A stretch of 64,000 nt of DNA, from NCBI GenBank assembly GCA_964423615.1, contig CAYRFQ010000038.1, forward strand, positions 1 to 64,000, in the 5' to 3' direction. The DNA comes from CAYRFQ01 sp964423615. GTDB taxonomy: Bacteria > Planctomycetota > Planctomycetia > Gemmatales > Gemmataceae. Below, piece after piece: positions 56,428 through 64,000 of the stretch (position 1 is its first letter; each line of letters opens with the position of its first letter). Below the pieces are notes generated by a model. The model was not told the origin of the DNA and searched no databases. It saw nothing but the letters and a program-made list of their open reading frames with translations. The translations under genes and the position numbers were made by a program.

Positions 56428-58095
56428 TCATGCAAACAACAGCCACCCACCCCAGCCCAGCAGTGCCGCAAAGATGACTGCCGCCACTGCCTGCCGTGCC
56501 AATAGTCCAGAAGCAAACATCCAGGACTTTTCGCGTGCGATGGTCAGTGCCGTTACCAGGCAGGGCAACAGCACGCCGGCCAGGTACACTGCCGTGAGCA
56601 CTTCCGTCGAAGTCATCGGCGAAACCAACTCAGCCCCGCCCTCGCCCTCACGCAGGAAGAGGAGGATGCCGTCCTTGCGGATCGAGGCCATGACGACAGG
56701 CAGCGCCGCATCGACCGGCAGTCGGAAGATGCCCATCAACGGTCCGAGCAGACCAGCCGCCCCGTCAAGGACACCCAGCCACGCCAACATTGAGGCAACC
56801 AGGGTGATCAGGAAGAATATTGGCAGCGCCTGGAAGAAGAACTGGCCGAGCGTTCCGCGAGCCTCGGCCCACAGGGCGCGCCAACGCGGCCATTCGACGA
56901 AGACCCGGCCACGCAGCACGATCAAGTTGAGAGGGGAAGTCGCCTCGCGGGGAGCCGTCAGGCGGAGGTAGATCAGCGTCGTCACACCCAGATATGCCAG
57001 GAATGGGACGACCAACCAAGGACGACCGCAGGCGGCGAAAACGGCTAAAGTCGCGGGGAACTGATACGAACAGGCTGCGCCGAAGGCAATGGCTGAAATG
57101 GCCGTACCGCGCGAACAATCCGAGCAGGCCCGTGTGCTGATCACCGCTGGCACGTTGCAACCGAAGCCCATCACCACCCGAACCAGGTCGCGTCCCGTGA
57201 GGCCAAACGGCCGGACAAGTGGGTTCAGCGCCACGTTGATGCGATCCACCACTCCGCTGGCCTTGTACGCTCCAACCAAGAAGGCGTAAAGCAGAACCGT
57301 CGGGACTGCCCACACCAGAAGGAGAGGTCCCATCGTCACCAGGCCGTAACGCCCCGCCAACACATTACTCCATGGCTGGGGCCAGGCTCGCAGCGAGCCA
57401 GCCAACGGCTTGCAAACGGCACCGACAAGAGGATCAAGCCAACCGGCGACCTGGTTGGCGAACGCCACCGCCAATACCGCTGGTAGCAGCAACAGCATCA
57501 ACGCAAGCATCGGACCAGCGAATCGATGCTCCATCCAGCTCGGCGGCGGCTCGATCCTCCAACCAGCAAGAACTGTGGGCGGCTGGCCCTTGAAAGGCAG
57601 CGGCTCGGCAAGTGCAGCCAGGATCTCGCGGCGGTTTTGGTCGCCCAATCGCCGAGCGTCCACAGCGAACAGCGGAACTCCGAGTTCGGCGCGGAGTCGC
57701 TCTAGTACCTTCGCCGCTTCCGAGGTGGCATGCACCCTGTCCCAGTGAGTGATCACAACTCCGCCTCGCTTGTCAGCGAGCAATGGCATCAGGTCACCCA
57801 GATCGTCGTCGAGGTGAGTTGCCTGCACCACCAGCAGGACAGTTTCCTGTTCGCCAAGGCGTTCAAGGGCAGCGCGTGTCGTCGCCACGTCTGAACTCTG
57901 CAGAATGCCAGGCGTGTCCAGGAACGTCCACCCGTTGGCCTCGTAACGCTCAACCCCTACGGTCGAGCCTCCGTAGTTGGCGACAGCCGCCGGTCGGCCG
58001 GTGACTGCGGTCACCAACGACGATTTACCGACGTTCTCTTTGCCGATAACGAGGATGGTACGCGTGTCGGATGCCGCTAACGCGTTCTCGTCCAT
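56428..58095 (-). CDS. FeoB-like metal transporter with altered G domain
   Basis: A 555-residue protein. The N-terminal G domain has VIGKENVGKSSLVTAV and FLDTPGI, but the NKxD specificity motif is replaced by THWDRV. The membrane part has two Gate domains; the first contains MGFGCNVPAVISTRACSDCS, the FeoB pore motif with extra cysteines. Usual FeoB is over 700 residues. Neighbours are zinc-starvation genes, so zinc or manganese rather than ferrous iron may be the substrate; this is inference. The spacing to the small genes on both sides is short, which suggests one operon. Confidence 0.85.
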   Translation of the reverse strand: MDENALAASDTRTILVIGKENVGKSSLVTAVTGRPAAVANYGGSTVGVERYEANGWTFLDTPGILQSSDVATTRAALERLGEQETVLLVVQATHLDDDLGDLMPLLADKRGGVVITHWDRVHATSEAAKVLERLRAELGVPLFAVDARRLGDQNRREILAALAEPLPFKGQPPTVLAGWRIEPPPSWMEHRFAGPMLALMLLLLPAVLAVAFANQVAGWLDPLVGAVCKPLAGSLRAWPQPWSNVLAGRYGLVTMGPLLLVWAVPTVLLYAFLVGAYKASGVVDRINVALNPLVRPFGLTGRDLVRVVMGFGCNVPAVISTRACSDCSRGTAISAIAFGAACSYQFPATLAVFAACGRPWLVVPFLAYLGVTTLIYLRLTAPREATSPLNLIVLRGRVFVEWPRWRALWAEARGTLGQFFFQALPIFFLITLVASMLAWLGVLDGAAGLLGPLMGIFRLPVDAALPVVMASIRKDGILLFLREGEGGAELVSPMTSTEVLTAVYLAGVLLPCLVTALTIAREKSWMFASGLLARQAVAAVIFAALLGWGGWLLFA

Positions 58096-58151
58096 AGGTT
58101 TCGTTCCGTCTCAAGAAAGACTCAACCTCGAACCACACATTCGAACGATCC

Positions 58152-58358
58152 TCAATTATCGCCGAGTTCGAGCACGACGTTGCTGATGTGAGTCACGAAC
58201 GATCGACCAGCCGATGGATCCCTGATTAACACATACCCGCTGCTGACGCAGTACTCCACCGAGGCCTCGGACACCTCCGAGCGGGGTTCAATGATGGTGG
58301 CCTTTGCGACCGACTTTTGCACGGTCGTAGCGAAATGCTGTAAATCTGATTGACTCAT
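58152..58358 (-). CDS. Small protein upstream of the FeoB-like gene
   Basis: A 68-residue protein starting MSQSDLQHFATTVQKSVAKA and ending VTHISNVVLELGDN, with GGAAATTAGG before the ATG. It has one helix and a beta sheet by pattern, with one cysteine. It lies 56 bases before the FeoB-like gene. It may be a regulatory partner, as FeoA or FeoC are for FeoB, but it does not resemble them by eye. Confidence 0.6.
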   Translation of the reverse strand: MSQSDLQHFATTVQKSVAKATIIEPRSEVSEASVEYCVSSGYVLIRDPSAGRSFVTHISNVVLELGDN

Positions 58359-58506
58359 CCTAATTTCCTTTCGGTCGTGATTGTTGATGGACAAAACCTT
58401 GGTAATTTGTCGTTGAACAGCTGCCCTCTTCACTCAAACGCGACAGGTCGTCAAGGGAGCTGTCGGTGGTTGCGGTGCTATTTAATGAACAGGGTGGAAA
58501 GCACGA

Positions 58507-59631
58507 TCAGCATGTCTCGCACGCCTCCTTGCAGCATGACAGGTCGTCGAGGAACATGCCCTTGCTGCGGTACACGTCCGCCACCTCGGAGGTGTCGATA
58601 CCCAACCGCTCGGCGATTGTGTGAGCGACCACGCCGAACCGCTGCCGGAACTTGTAGATGAAGCAGAAGATAACCTGATCATGCCAAACCTGTGGGCCGA
58701 CCAGGAACAGGCCCGGCGTCCGGGTCGATTCGTCGTTGTCGGTCAGCCTCGCCTTGCCTTCGTGCCAATCGAACAGGTCTTCAATCAGGGTGAGGCTGGA
58801 GACGAATCCGGTCGCCAGGATGGGAGCCTGAGGAGTGTGCAGCGACCGGCCGTCGTCGGTGGTGACGACGAATTGGCGGCGGTGCCTTTCGACCGACGTC
58901 ACACGCGCCGGCCCCACCAGCTCCAGCCGCCCTCTGTCCAGGGCTCCTCTCAGCCGGTCGCGGGTGAATGGCGAAAGCGAGACGCTGGGATCTTCGTCGG
59001 CTACCTGCCAGATGGCCTTGCCGTCGAGTACGGTCACTTTCTTGCGGTTGACCGTGAGGTGGACCGCTGCGTCGATGCCGCTCTCGTAGCCGCCGATGAC
59101 GACGAAATCGTCGCCCTCCAGGTTGCGCCAGGAGCCGACCCGGGAGTTGTGCAGGCACAAGTCCGCTCCCGGAAAGCCGTTTGTCCTGGGGTACTGGAAC
59201 TCGCCCCCCGCCCAGACGACGAACTTCGCTCTCACTTCACCGCTCGACGTGTCAAGGACGAAACCGTCGTCCTGGCGGCGCACCGACCGCACGTCGACGC
59301 CCTCTTGCACGGGCAACTCCAAGAACTTGGTGAACGCTTGGAGGAAACGTGCGTACTCCTGGCCGCTGGGGTGCCCCTTGCCCAGATGCTGTGCCGGTGA
59401 GATGCGCAGGCCGAAGGAGTTCATGTCCAGCCAACCGAATTGATTGCTGTTGAACGACGGCGTTATGAATCGCATCTCTTCGGGCCAGCGGGCGAAGGAT
59501 GCGCCGACCTCATGCCGCTCCAAAACGGTAACACGCGGGTTGCCGAAGTGTGTTAGGGCGTAAGCTGTGCCGACGCCAGCCGGTCCAGCACCGACGATCA
59601 CCACGTCCCAGACCTGATCTGTATTTGTCAT
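58507..59631 (-). CDS. FAD-dependent oxidoreductase with cysteine-rich tail
   Basis: A 374-residue flavoprotein. The FAD motif is VVIVGAGPAGVGTAYAL, the second Rossmann motif VVIGGYESGIDAAVHL, and TPGLFLVGPQVWHDQVIF closes the FAD site. The last 12 residues are DLSCCKEACETC, with four cysteines, which could bind zinc or act as a thiol relay. It starts about ten bases after the DUF1826 gene. It is in the flavin-monooxygenase-like class; the substrate is unknown. It shares its class with the flavoprotein at 11.3 kb but is not a close copy. Confidence 0.85.
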   Translation of the reverse strand: MTNTDQVWDVVIVGAGPAGVGTAYALTHFGNPRVTVLERHEVGASFARWPEEMRFITPSFNSNQFGWLDMNSFGLRISPAQHLGKGHPSGQEYARFLQAFTKFLELPVQEGVDVRSVRRQDDGFVLDTSSGEVRAKFVVWAGGEFQYPRTNGFPGADLCLHNSRVGSWRNLEGDDFVVIGGYESGIDAAVHLTVNRKKVTVLDGKAIWQVADEDPSVSLSPFTRDRLRGALDRGRLELVGPARVTSVERHRRQFVVTTDDGRSLHTPQAPILATGFVSSLTLIEDLFDWHEGKARLTDNDESTRTPGLFLVGPQVWHDQVIFCFIYKFRQRFGVVAHTIAERLGIDTSEVADVYRSKGMFLDDLSCCKEACETC

Positions 59632-59641
59632 TTGGTGTTCC

Positions 59642-60205
59642 TTAGCAGTCCAAGATTACGCACAGCCGCTTGCCGCCCGGCGGTACCTCCGGCGAACGGT
59701 GGCGAATGGCGTCGAGATAATTGGGGTGCTTGCGTCCCTTTAAAAAGACCAGAGCGAATAACGGCGAGGACTGGATCTGCTCCAATTCGGAGGTAGGAAC
59801 GTACTCAGTGGTCGGGCCGTGGTATGTAGTGACCATGCGAATTCGCACGTTGTCGCGGTGAAACTTCGGGCATGACTGCTTGTCGACGACCTCGACTCGC
59901 AGCGAGGCTTCTTCCACACTAAACTGAGCCAAAAAACTACGACTCAGCGCGACGATATCCGAAGCGAGCGCCTGATTGGCGATCAACAAAGCGTCGAGCG
60001 CCTCAGGGATATGGGCCTCGATGGATGCGCCAGTGATTTCAGATCCCCAGTCCAGGACTCGGGCTGCCGAGATGGTTTTCGCGATCCCCGGCACCGGCGG
60101 CCGCTCTACGACCAAGATATCTTCCTCACCACGGTCGAATGCAGCGACCACGTCCCCATCCCATGCAGTGATCCCACCTAACGGCGAGAGCACACTAGCG
60201 GTCAT
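59642..60205 (-). CDS. DUF1826 family protein
   Basis: A protein of about 187 residues. It resembles the DUF1826 family, seen with COG0523 GTPases in zinc-regulated clusters of proteobacteria. Recognised parts are CPKFHRDNVRIRMVTTYHGP near the middle and GKRLCVILDC at the C-terminus. The cysteine and histidine in CPKFH and the two C-terminal cysteines could bind metal. The ATG before TASVLSPLGG follows AGGAGTATCGTGAC. It heads the leftward zinc unit. Function is not established for the family. Confidence 0.75.
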   Translation of the reverse strand: MTASVLSPLGGITAWDGDVVAAFDRGEEDILVVERPPVPGIAKTISAARVLDWGSEITGASIEAHIPEALDALLIANQALASDIVALSRSFLAQFSVEEASLRVEVVDKQSCPKFHRDNVRIRMVTTYHGPTTEYVPTSELEQIQSSPLFALVFLKGRKHPNYLDAIRHRSPEVPPGGKRLCVILDC

Positions 60206-60615
60206 GTCACGATACTCCTGGTGTGCTTGCGATGGAGGATTCAATTGCTTCGCCTTGAGTCATGGAAAGTAATACTTGGTTATACTATATGTGTCGTACA
60301 TTGTAATACCGAGGGAGGTTTCCCGACAACCCCTCCAGAATATTTTCTCGAAGAAGCAGCATCTCCAGATTGGTAGAGGACGTGCAGGAAGTAGCCGCGA
60401 ACAAAGTTGGTGTTGGAATTGCGTTCGACAAACAGATTCGAAAATCCGACGTCCCAACCTTACGGGTAGTCTGAATCACCTCGGAATCGTACACTCAGCA
60501 AGATAAAGGTTGTTTGTTCAATTCCTCCAAAGCCTCGGCGAATGTATCATCCGTGGGCTCTCGGTTGAGCCGTCGGAACGCTCTCGCAAGGCTGTTGATA
60601 CGATCGGAACGGCAA
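60206..60615. other. Promoter region between the zinc unit and a propeller gene
   Basis: About 410 bases between divergent genes. On the minus strand it holds GGTATTACAATGTACGACAC and, a little further, AGTATAACCAAGTATTAC, an AT-rich pair of half-palindromes suited to a Fur/Zur-type operator. The same core ACAATGT occurs upstream of znuA. No gene supported. Confidence 0.4.
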
Positions 60616-61752
60616 ATGATGCCCCAGTACATCACGAGCGCGACTCTTGCCGCCTTCTTGTGCTTCAGCGGAGTTCTAGTCGCAGGCGAACGTCAGGCCA
60701 AATCGAAAGCAGCAGTGTATTACTTGTATGTTACATCCGAGTCGGAAGACGAAGTTGCTGTCATCCGGTTCGACGGAAAAAAAGGGAAGGTCCATCAAAA
60801 GATTGTGGTGGGAGAGCTCCCAACAGAGATTGAAGGCCCCCACGGACTGACGATCAGTCCCGACGGGAAACACTGGTATCTATCCATGGCGCACGGACGC
60901 CCCTTCGGATTTCTATACAAGTTCGAAACGGGAACCAACAAACAAGTTGGGAAGGTGACGTTGGGTTTGTTCCCAGCAACGATGCAAATTTCCAAAGCTA
61001 CAGGATTGCTCTACGTCGTCAATTTCAATCTCCACGGGAAGATGAAGCCCAGTACGGTTTCCGTAGTCGATCCGGATGCGATGAAGGAGATAGAGCAAAT
61101 CAAAACAGGAGCGATGCCTCACGGGTCCCGCGTACATCCGAACGGGAAAACGCATTACTCTGTCGCCATGATGTCAGGCGAACTGTTTGAGATCGATGCC
61201 GTTGAGCTGAAGATCAAAAGAAAGTTGATGCTTGACACACATCGCAACATGAAAGCCCAGCTTGAGAAGAAAGGCCATCCTAAAAAGGGAACCAAAATGG
61301 CCATGCACAGCAAATCGAAGCCGACTTGGGTGTATCCTCACCCGGACGGAACACGAGTCTATGTTGCGTGCAATGGCACAGATGAGGTCCTGGAGATCGA
61401 TCTGAAGGGTTGGAAAGTCCTCAGACGATTTCGAACCGACAAGGGGCCTTACAACGTGGAGGTCACCCCGGACGGAAAGAAAATGGTGGTCACGTATAAA
61501 TCCGCCGCCGCCACAGGCTTCTGGGACCTCAAGACAGGTAAAGAACTCAAGAAAGTGGCGAACACCCGATCCGTGACGCACGGCGTCGTGATCAGCCCCG
61601 ATAACCGTTATGCCTTTGTTTCCGTCGAAGGCAAAGGAGATCAGCCTGGGGCTGTGGATATTTTTGACCTGCGTTCGCACCGTCTTGTTGCGACTGTCAA
61701 CGTTGGGAAACAGGCCGGTGGCATCTACTTCTGGAAAATCGCAACACGATAA
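60616..61752 (+). CDS. Secreted YVTN-type beta-propeller protein
   Basis: About 378 residues. A signal peptide (YITSATLAAFLCFSGVLVAG) is followed by seven-blade-type repeats such as PHGLTISPDGKHWYLSMAHG, PHGSRVHPNGKTHY, VYPHPDGTRVYVACNGTDE and THGVVISPDNRYAFVSVEG. These YVTN/lactonase-like repeats form a propeller for binding or redox work outside the cell. GGAACGGCAA precedes ATGATG; the first or second ATG is the start. The next gene follows about 20 bases after the stop, so the two are likely one unit. Confidence 0.83.
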   Translation: MMPQYITSATLAAFLCFSGVLVAGERQAKSKAAVYYLYVTSESEDEVAVIRFDGKKGKVHQKIVVGELPTEIEGPHGLTISPDGKHWYLSMAHGRPFGFLYKFETGTNKQVGKVTLGLFPATMQISKATGLLYVVNFNLHGKMKPSTVSVVDPDAMKEIEQIKTGAMPHGSRVHPNGKTHYSVAMMSGELFEIDAVELKIKRKLMLDTHRNMKAQLEKKGHPKKGTKMAMHSKSKPTWVYPHPDGTRVYVACNGTDEVLEIDLKGWKVLRRFRTDKGPYNVEVTPDGKKMVVTYKSAAATGFWDLKTGKELKKVANTRSVTHGVVISPDNRYAFVSVEGKGDQPGAVDIFDLRSHRLVATVNVGKQAGGIYFWKIATR

Positions 61753-61771
61753 TAGTTGTGACGTAACATCA

Positions 61772-63820
61772 ATGAACTTCCTGGAGATTCAACAAGTGAT
61801 TCTATTTCGTCATTTGCTTCCTTTGATTTTGATCCTGATTCCCGTCACCAACTTTGCGTTGGGTCAGGACAAGAAAAGTACTCAACCCATGTACCAAATC
61901 AAAGTGGAACCAAGCGAGTTGAAGTTGAAGGTCGGAATGACCAAGCAACTCAAAGCCAAGGTGATTGACCAGGACGGGAAAACGGTCAAGAAACCCATCC
62001 GGTTTTACTCCTTGTCGCGTCGATCTTTGCCTGTGAGTCGTGACGGCAAAGTGAAGGGGCTCAAGCCGGGCAAGTTTAGCGTCATGGCCATGGTATTCGG
62101 ATCGAGTCGGAAATCGCGAATTCGAACGACGATCTCGGTCACGGTCGAAGCCTTGCCGTTGGACAGAATTGTGTTCCAACAAAAGCGGAAAGCTGTTTAC
62201 CAATTCACGACTGTTCCTTATTCCGCGAAAGCCTTTGATACGGGCAAGAACTGGATAAAAACTGCAAGGGTCGACCTCACGAGTAACGACCCGACGGTCG
62301 CTTCCATTGACGAATACGGTTACCTCACCGCTCATAAGTTGGGAACAGTCACTCTGACGGCTAAGGCCAAAGACGTGACCGAAACACTGAAGATCAAAGT
62401 CGTCGCCAACCCAGTGCAAAAAGTCGTACTGTCTGCCTCGAAACGAAAGGCCCGGACTGGTGACGTTGTCTTCTTCAATGCCGTGGCCAAAGACAAGAAA
62501 GGTAAGGTCGTCTCGGACGCGCCGATCCTCTATTCCTGTTTCGCCCTGCCTGATGATAACTTGGGGGCAGCGGCAACGGGACAGATTACAGGCGATGGCC
62601 GCTTCGTTGCCGAAAAGCCTGGACAATATACTATCGTGGCCTCGACTGGCAAAGAACTCGCTCGTCTGACTCTTCGAGTAACTCCGCGAACAATCCAGAA
62701 GAGTATTAAAGTCCTTGGCCACGCTCCAGTTCGGAAAACACACACGTCTGACCTATGGGTTTGGACAGGTGTCGATGGTCGTGATTATGCCGTGACCGGA
62801 ACTTGGGGAGCGAAAGGTGAAGCACACTTCTGGGACGTGACCGACCCGACGACAATGAAAAAGATCGACACCATCAAAGTCGACGCCCGAACAGTCAACG
62901 ATGTGAAAGTCTCCAAGGACGGAAAGTTATGTATCATCAGCCGGGAAGGGGCCTCGAATCGAAAAAATGGAATCGTCATCTTAGACGTAACGAATCCTCG
63001 CAAAGTGAAGATTCTCTCCACGTTCACGGAGCAACTCACCGGTGGGGTGCATAACTTATTCATTTATAAAGATCACGTCTATGCCCTGAGTGCTTCCCGC
63101 CGTTACGACGTCATCAACATTAAAAATCCCAAGAAACCGAAACGCGTTGGGACTTTCGAATTGAAGACACCCGGTCATGCAATTCACGACGTTTGGGTCG
63201 TGGATGGTCTCGCTTACTCTTCGAACTGGCGGGATGGAGTCCAAATTGTCGACGTGGGCAATGGTGTGGCTGGAGGAACTCCCGAGAAGCCAGTCAAAAT
63301 TGGAAGCTACGCATACCCAAGCGGTTGGAATCATGCGGCCTTTCCGTTCCGAAGTAGTTCAACGGGGAAGTTCTTTGTCATCGCCGGAGACGAAGCGTTT
63401 CCATACGGCCTTGGTCTCAAACGGCCGACCATCGCCGCCGGTTGGCTGCACTTCATCGATTTCACCGACATGAAGAACCCAAAAGAGGTCGCACGGTACG
63501 AGGTACCGGAAGCAGGAACTCACAACTTCTGGGTCGATGGTGAAACGCTCTACGTAGCCTATTACAATGGTGGCCTCCGCGTCATTGATATTTCGGGTGA
63601 GTTGATGGGTGACTTATACCGACAAGGAAGAGAAATCGCCAAGTTCATCCCGTTCGACCCCAAAGGAGTTGTTGCGAATGCGCCGATGGTGTGGGGGCCA
63701 CAACTTCACAAGGGCGTGATCTTTTTCTCGGACTGGAACAGTGGCTTATGGGCCGTAAAAGTGGTTCAGAAGAAAGGCCGACGAAAAGGAGTTACTCGAG
63801 CGCCACAACCTAAGAAGTAG
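61772..63820 (+). CDS. Secreted protein with BIg2-like and LVIVD repeat domains
   Basis: About 682 residues. Signal peptide: ILFRHLLPLILILIPVTNFA. The N-terminal half has two Ig-like (BIg2-type) domains with YQIKVEPSELKLKVGMTKQL and DPTVASIDEYGYLTAHKLGT. The C-terminal half has LVIVD-type propeller repeats: NGIVILDVTNPRKVKIL, YDVINIKNPKKPKRVGTF, VQIVDVGNGVAGG, LHFIDFTDMKNPKEVARY and GGLRVIDISGELMG. Such proteins are exported and probably bind surface polymers or partner proteins. The ATG lies 20 bases after the preceding propeller gene, suggesting a shared role. Confidence 0.85.
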   Translation: MNFLEIQQVILFRHLLPLILILIPVTNFALGQDKKSTQPMYQIKVEPSELKLKVGMTKQLKAKVIDQDGKTVKKPIRFYSLSRRSLPVSRDGKVKGLKPGKFSVMAMVFGSSRKSRIRTTISVTVEALPLDRIVFQQKRKAVYQFTTVPYSAKAFDTGKNWIKTARVDLTSNDPTVASIDEYGYLTAHKLGTVTLTAKAKDVTETLKIKVVANPVQKVVLSASKRKARTGDVVFFNAVAKDKKGKVVSDAPILYSCFALPDDNLGAAATGQITGDGRFVAEKPGQYTIVASTGKELARLTLRVTPRTIQKSIKVLGHAPVRKTHTSDLWVWTGVDGRDYAVTGTWGAKGEAHFWDVTDPTTMKKIDTIKVDARTVNDVKVSKDGKLCIISREGASNRKNGIVILDVTNPRKVKILSTFTEQLTGGVHNLFIYKDHVYALSASRRYDVINIKNPKKPKRVGTFELKTPGHAIHDVWVVDGLAYSSNWRDGVQIVDVGNGVAGGTPEKPVKIGSYAYPSGWNHAAFPFRSSSTGKFFVIAGDEAFPYGLGLKRPTIAAGWLHFIDFTDMKNPKEVARYEVPEAGTHNFWVDGETLYVAYYNGGLRVIDISGELMGDLYRQGREIAKFIPFDPKGVVANAPMVWGPQLHKGVIFFSDWNSGLWAVKVVQKKGRRKGVTRAPQPKK

Positions 63821-64000
63821 TGTTATAGAGTATCTGGCTCGATTTTATTAACCACGTCAACTTGAGACTTCGTCCCAAGCTATGGTATGTCCGTTTTTCT
63901 GGACTCCGAGCAAAGTTCCAAAGGGAAGCCGGTAGGCAGCGTGGAGTCCAATCTCAACGACAGATATGAAGTTACTTCTACACTCAGTTTGGTCAAGTTT

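Noticed and set aside
58359..58509. Possible TGA read-through (second selenoprotein) at the end of the cysteine-tailed flavoprotein
   Set aside because: The frame stays open after the TGA but no SECIS-like hairpin follows, the extension does not look coding, and a separate gene starts downstream.

Overview
The window looks like a chromosome segment of a planctomycete (phylum Planctomycetota). The evidence is a cysteine/tyrosine-rich YTV-type cell-wall protein, a secreted protein with the LEERMVLSA export tag typical of planctomycetes, Hanks-type kinase and sulfotransferase genes, many secreted beta-propeller proteins, and formyl-methanofuran / tetrahydromethanopterin C1 genes in an otherwise bacterial context. 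No rRNA, tRNA, CRISPR array, phage module or complete insertion sequence was seen.

Layout. 0-9.4 kb holds housekeeping and signalling genes: sulfotransferase, NUDIX hydrolase, DUF1015 protein, metallo-beta-lactamase-fold hydrolase next to an HxlR regulator, a Ser/Thr kinase and a DinG-like helicase. 9.4-19.1 kb is a C1 region. It has a formyltransferase (Ftr/FhcD) and FhcC, then a FAD enzyme, a radical SAM protein and a metallophosphoesterase in one direction. Further on, a second formyltransferase paralog overlaps a 5-formyltetrahydrofolate cyclo-ligase. Between these lies a small membrane protein gene with an in-frame TGA followed by a SECIS-like hairpin, best read as a selenoprotein.

19.3-42.5 kb is mixed core and envelope content: RarD-like permease, glycogen debranching enzyme, YTV wall protein, CbiM-type cobalt/nickel component, MutS2, an exported tandem DJ-1/PfpI protein, an RmlD-like reductase, a 1095-residue Asp-box propeller protein, a CobW/COG0523 GTPase, a 2-hydroxy-acid oxidase and a ThuA-like protein. 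Gene density drops sharply between 40.6 and 45.6 kb.

45.6-60.2 kb reads as a zinc-starvation island. ZnuA-ZnuC-ZnuB run rightward and meet a leftward set: a DUF1826 protein, a FAD oxidoreductase with a cysteine tail, a FeoB-like transporter flanked by two small proteins, a DUF3526-type ABC exporter, a Tat-like 50-residue protein, a broken gene, a cysteine-free ribosomal protein L33 and two COG0523 GTPases. Together these would import zinc, ration it and replace a zinc protein. A 152-bp miniature transposable element occurs twice at 4-bp target duplications. One copy breaks a ribbon-helix-helix/zinc-ribbon gene beside the island and the other breaks a gene inside it. A different 105-bp inverted-repeat element lies just upstream of znuA.

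60.6-63.8 kb has two secreted beta-propeller proteins. All functional statements rest on motif recognition by eye; no database search was run.
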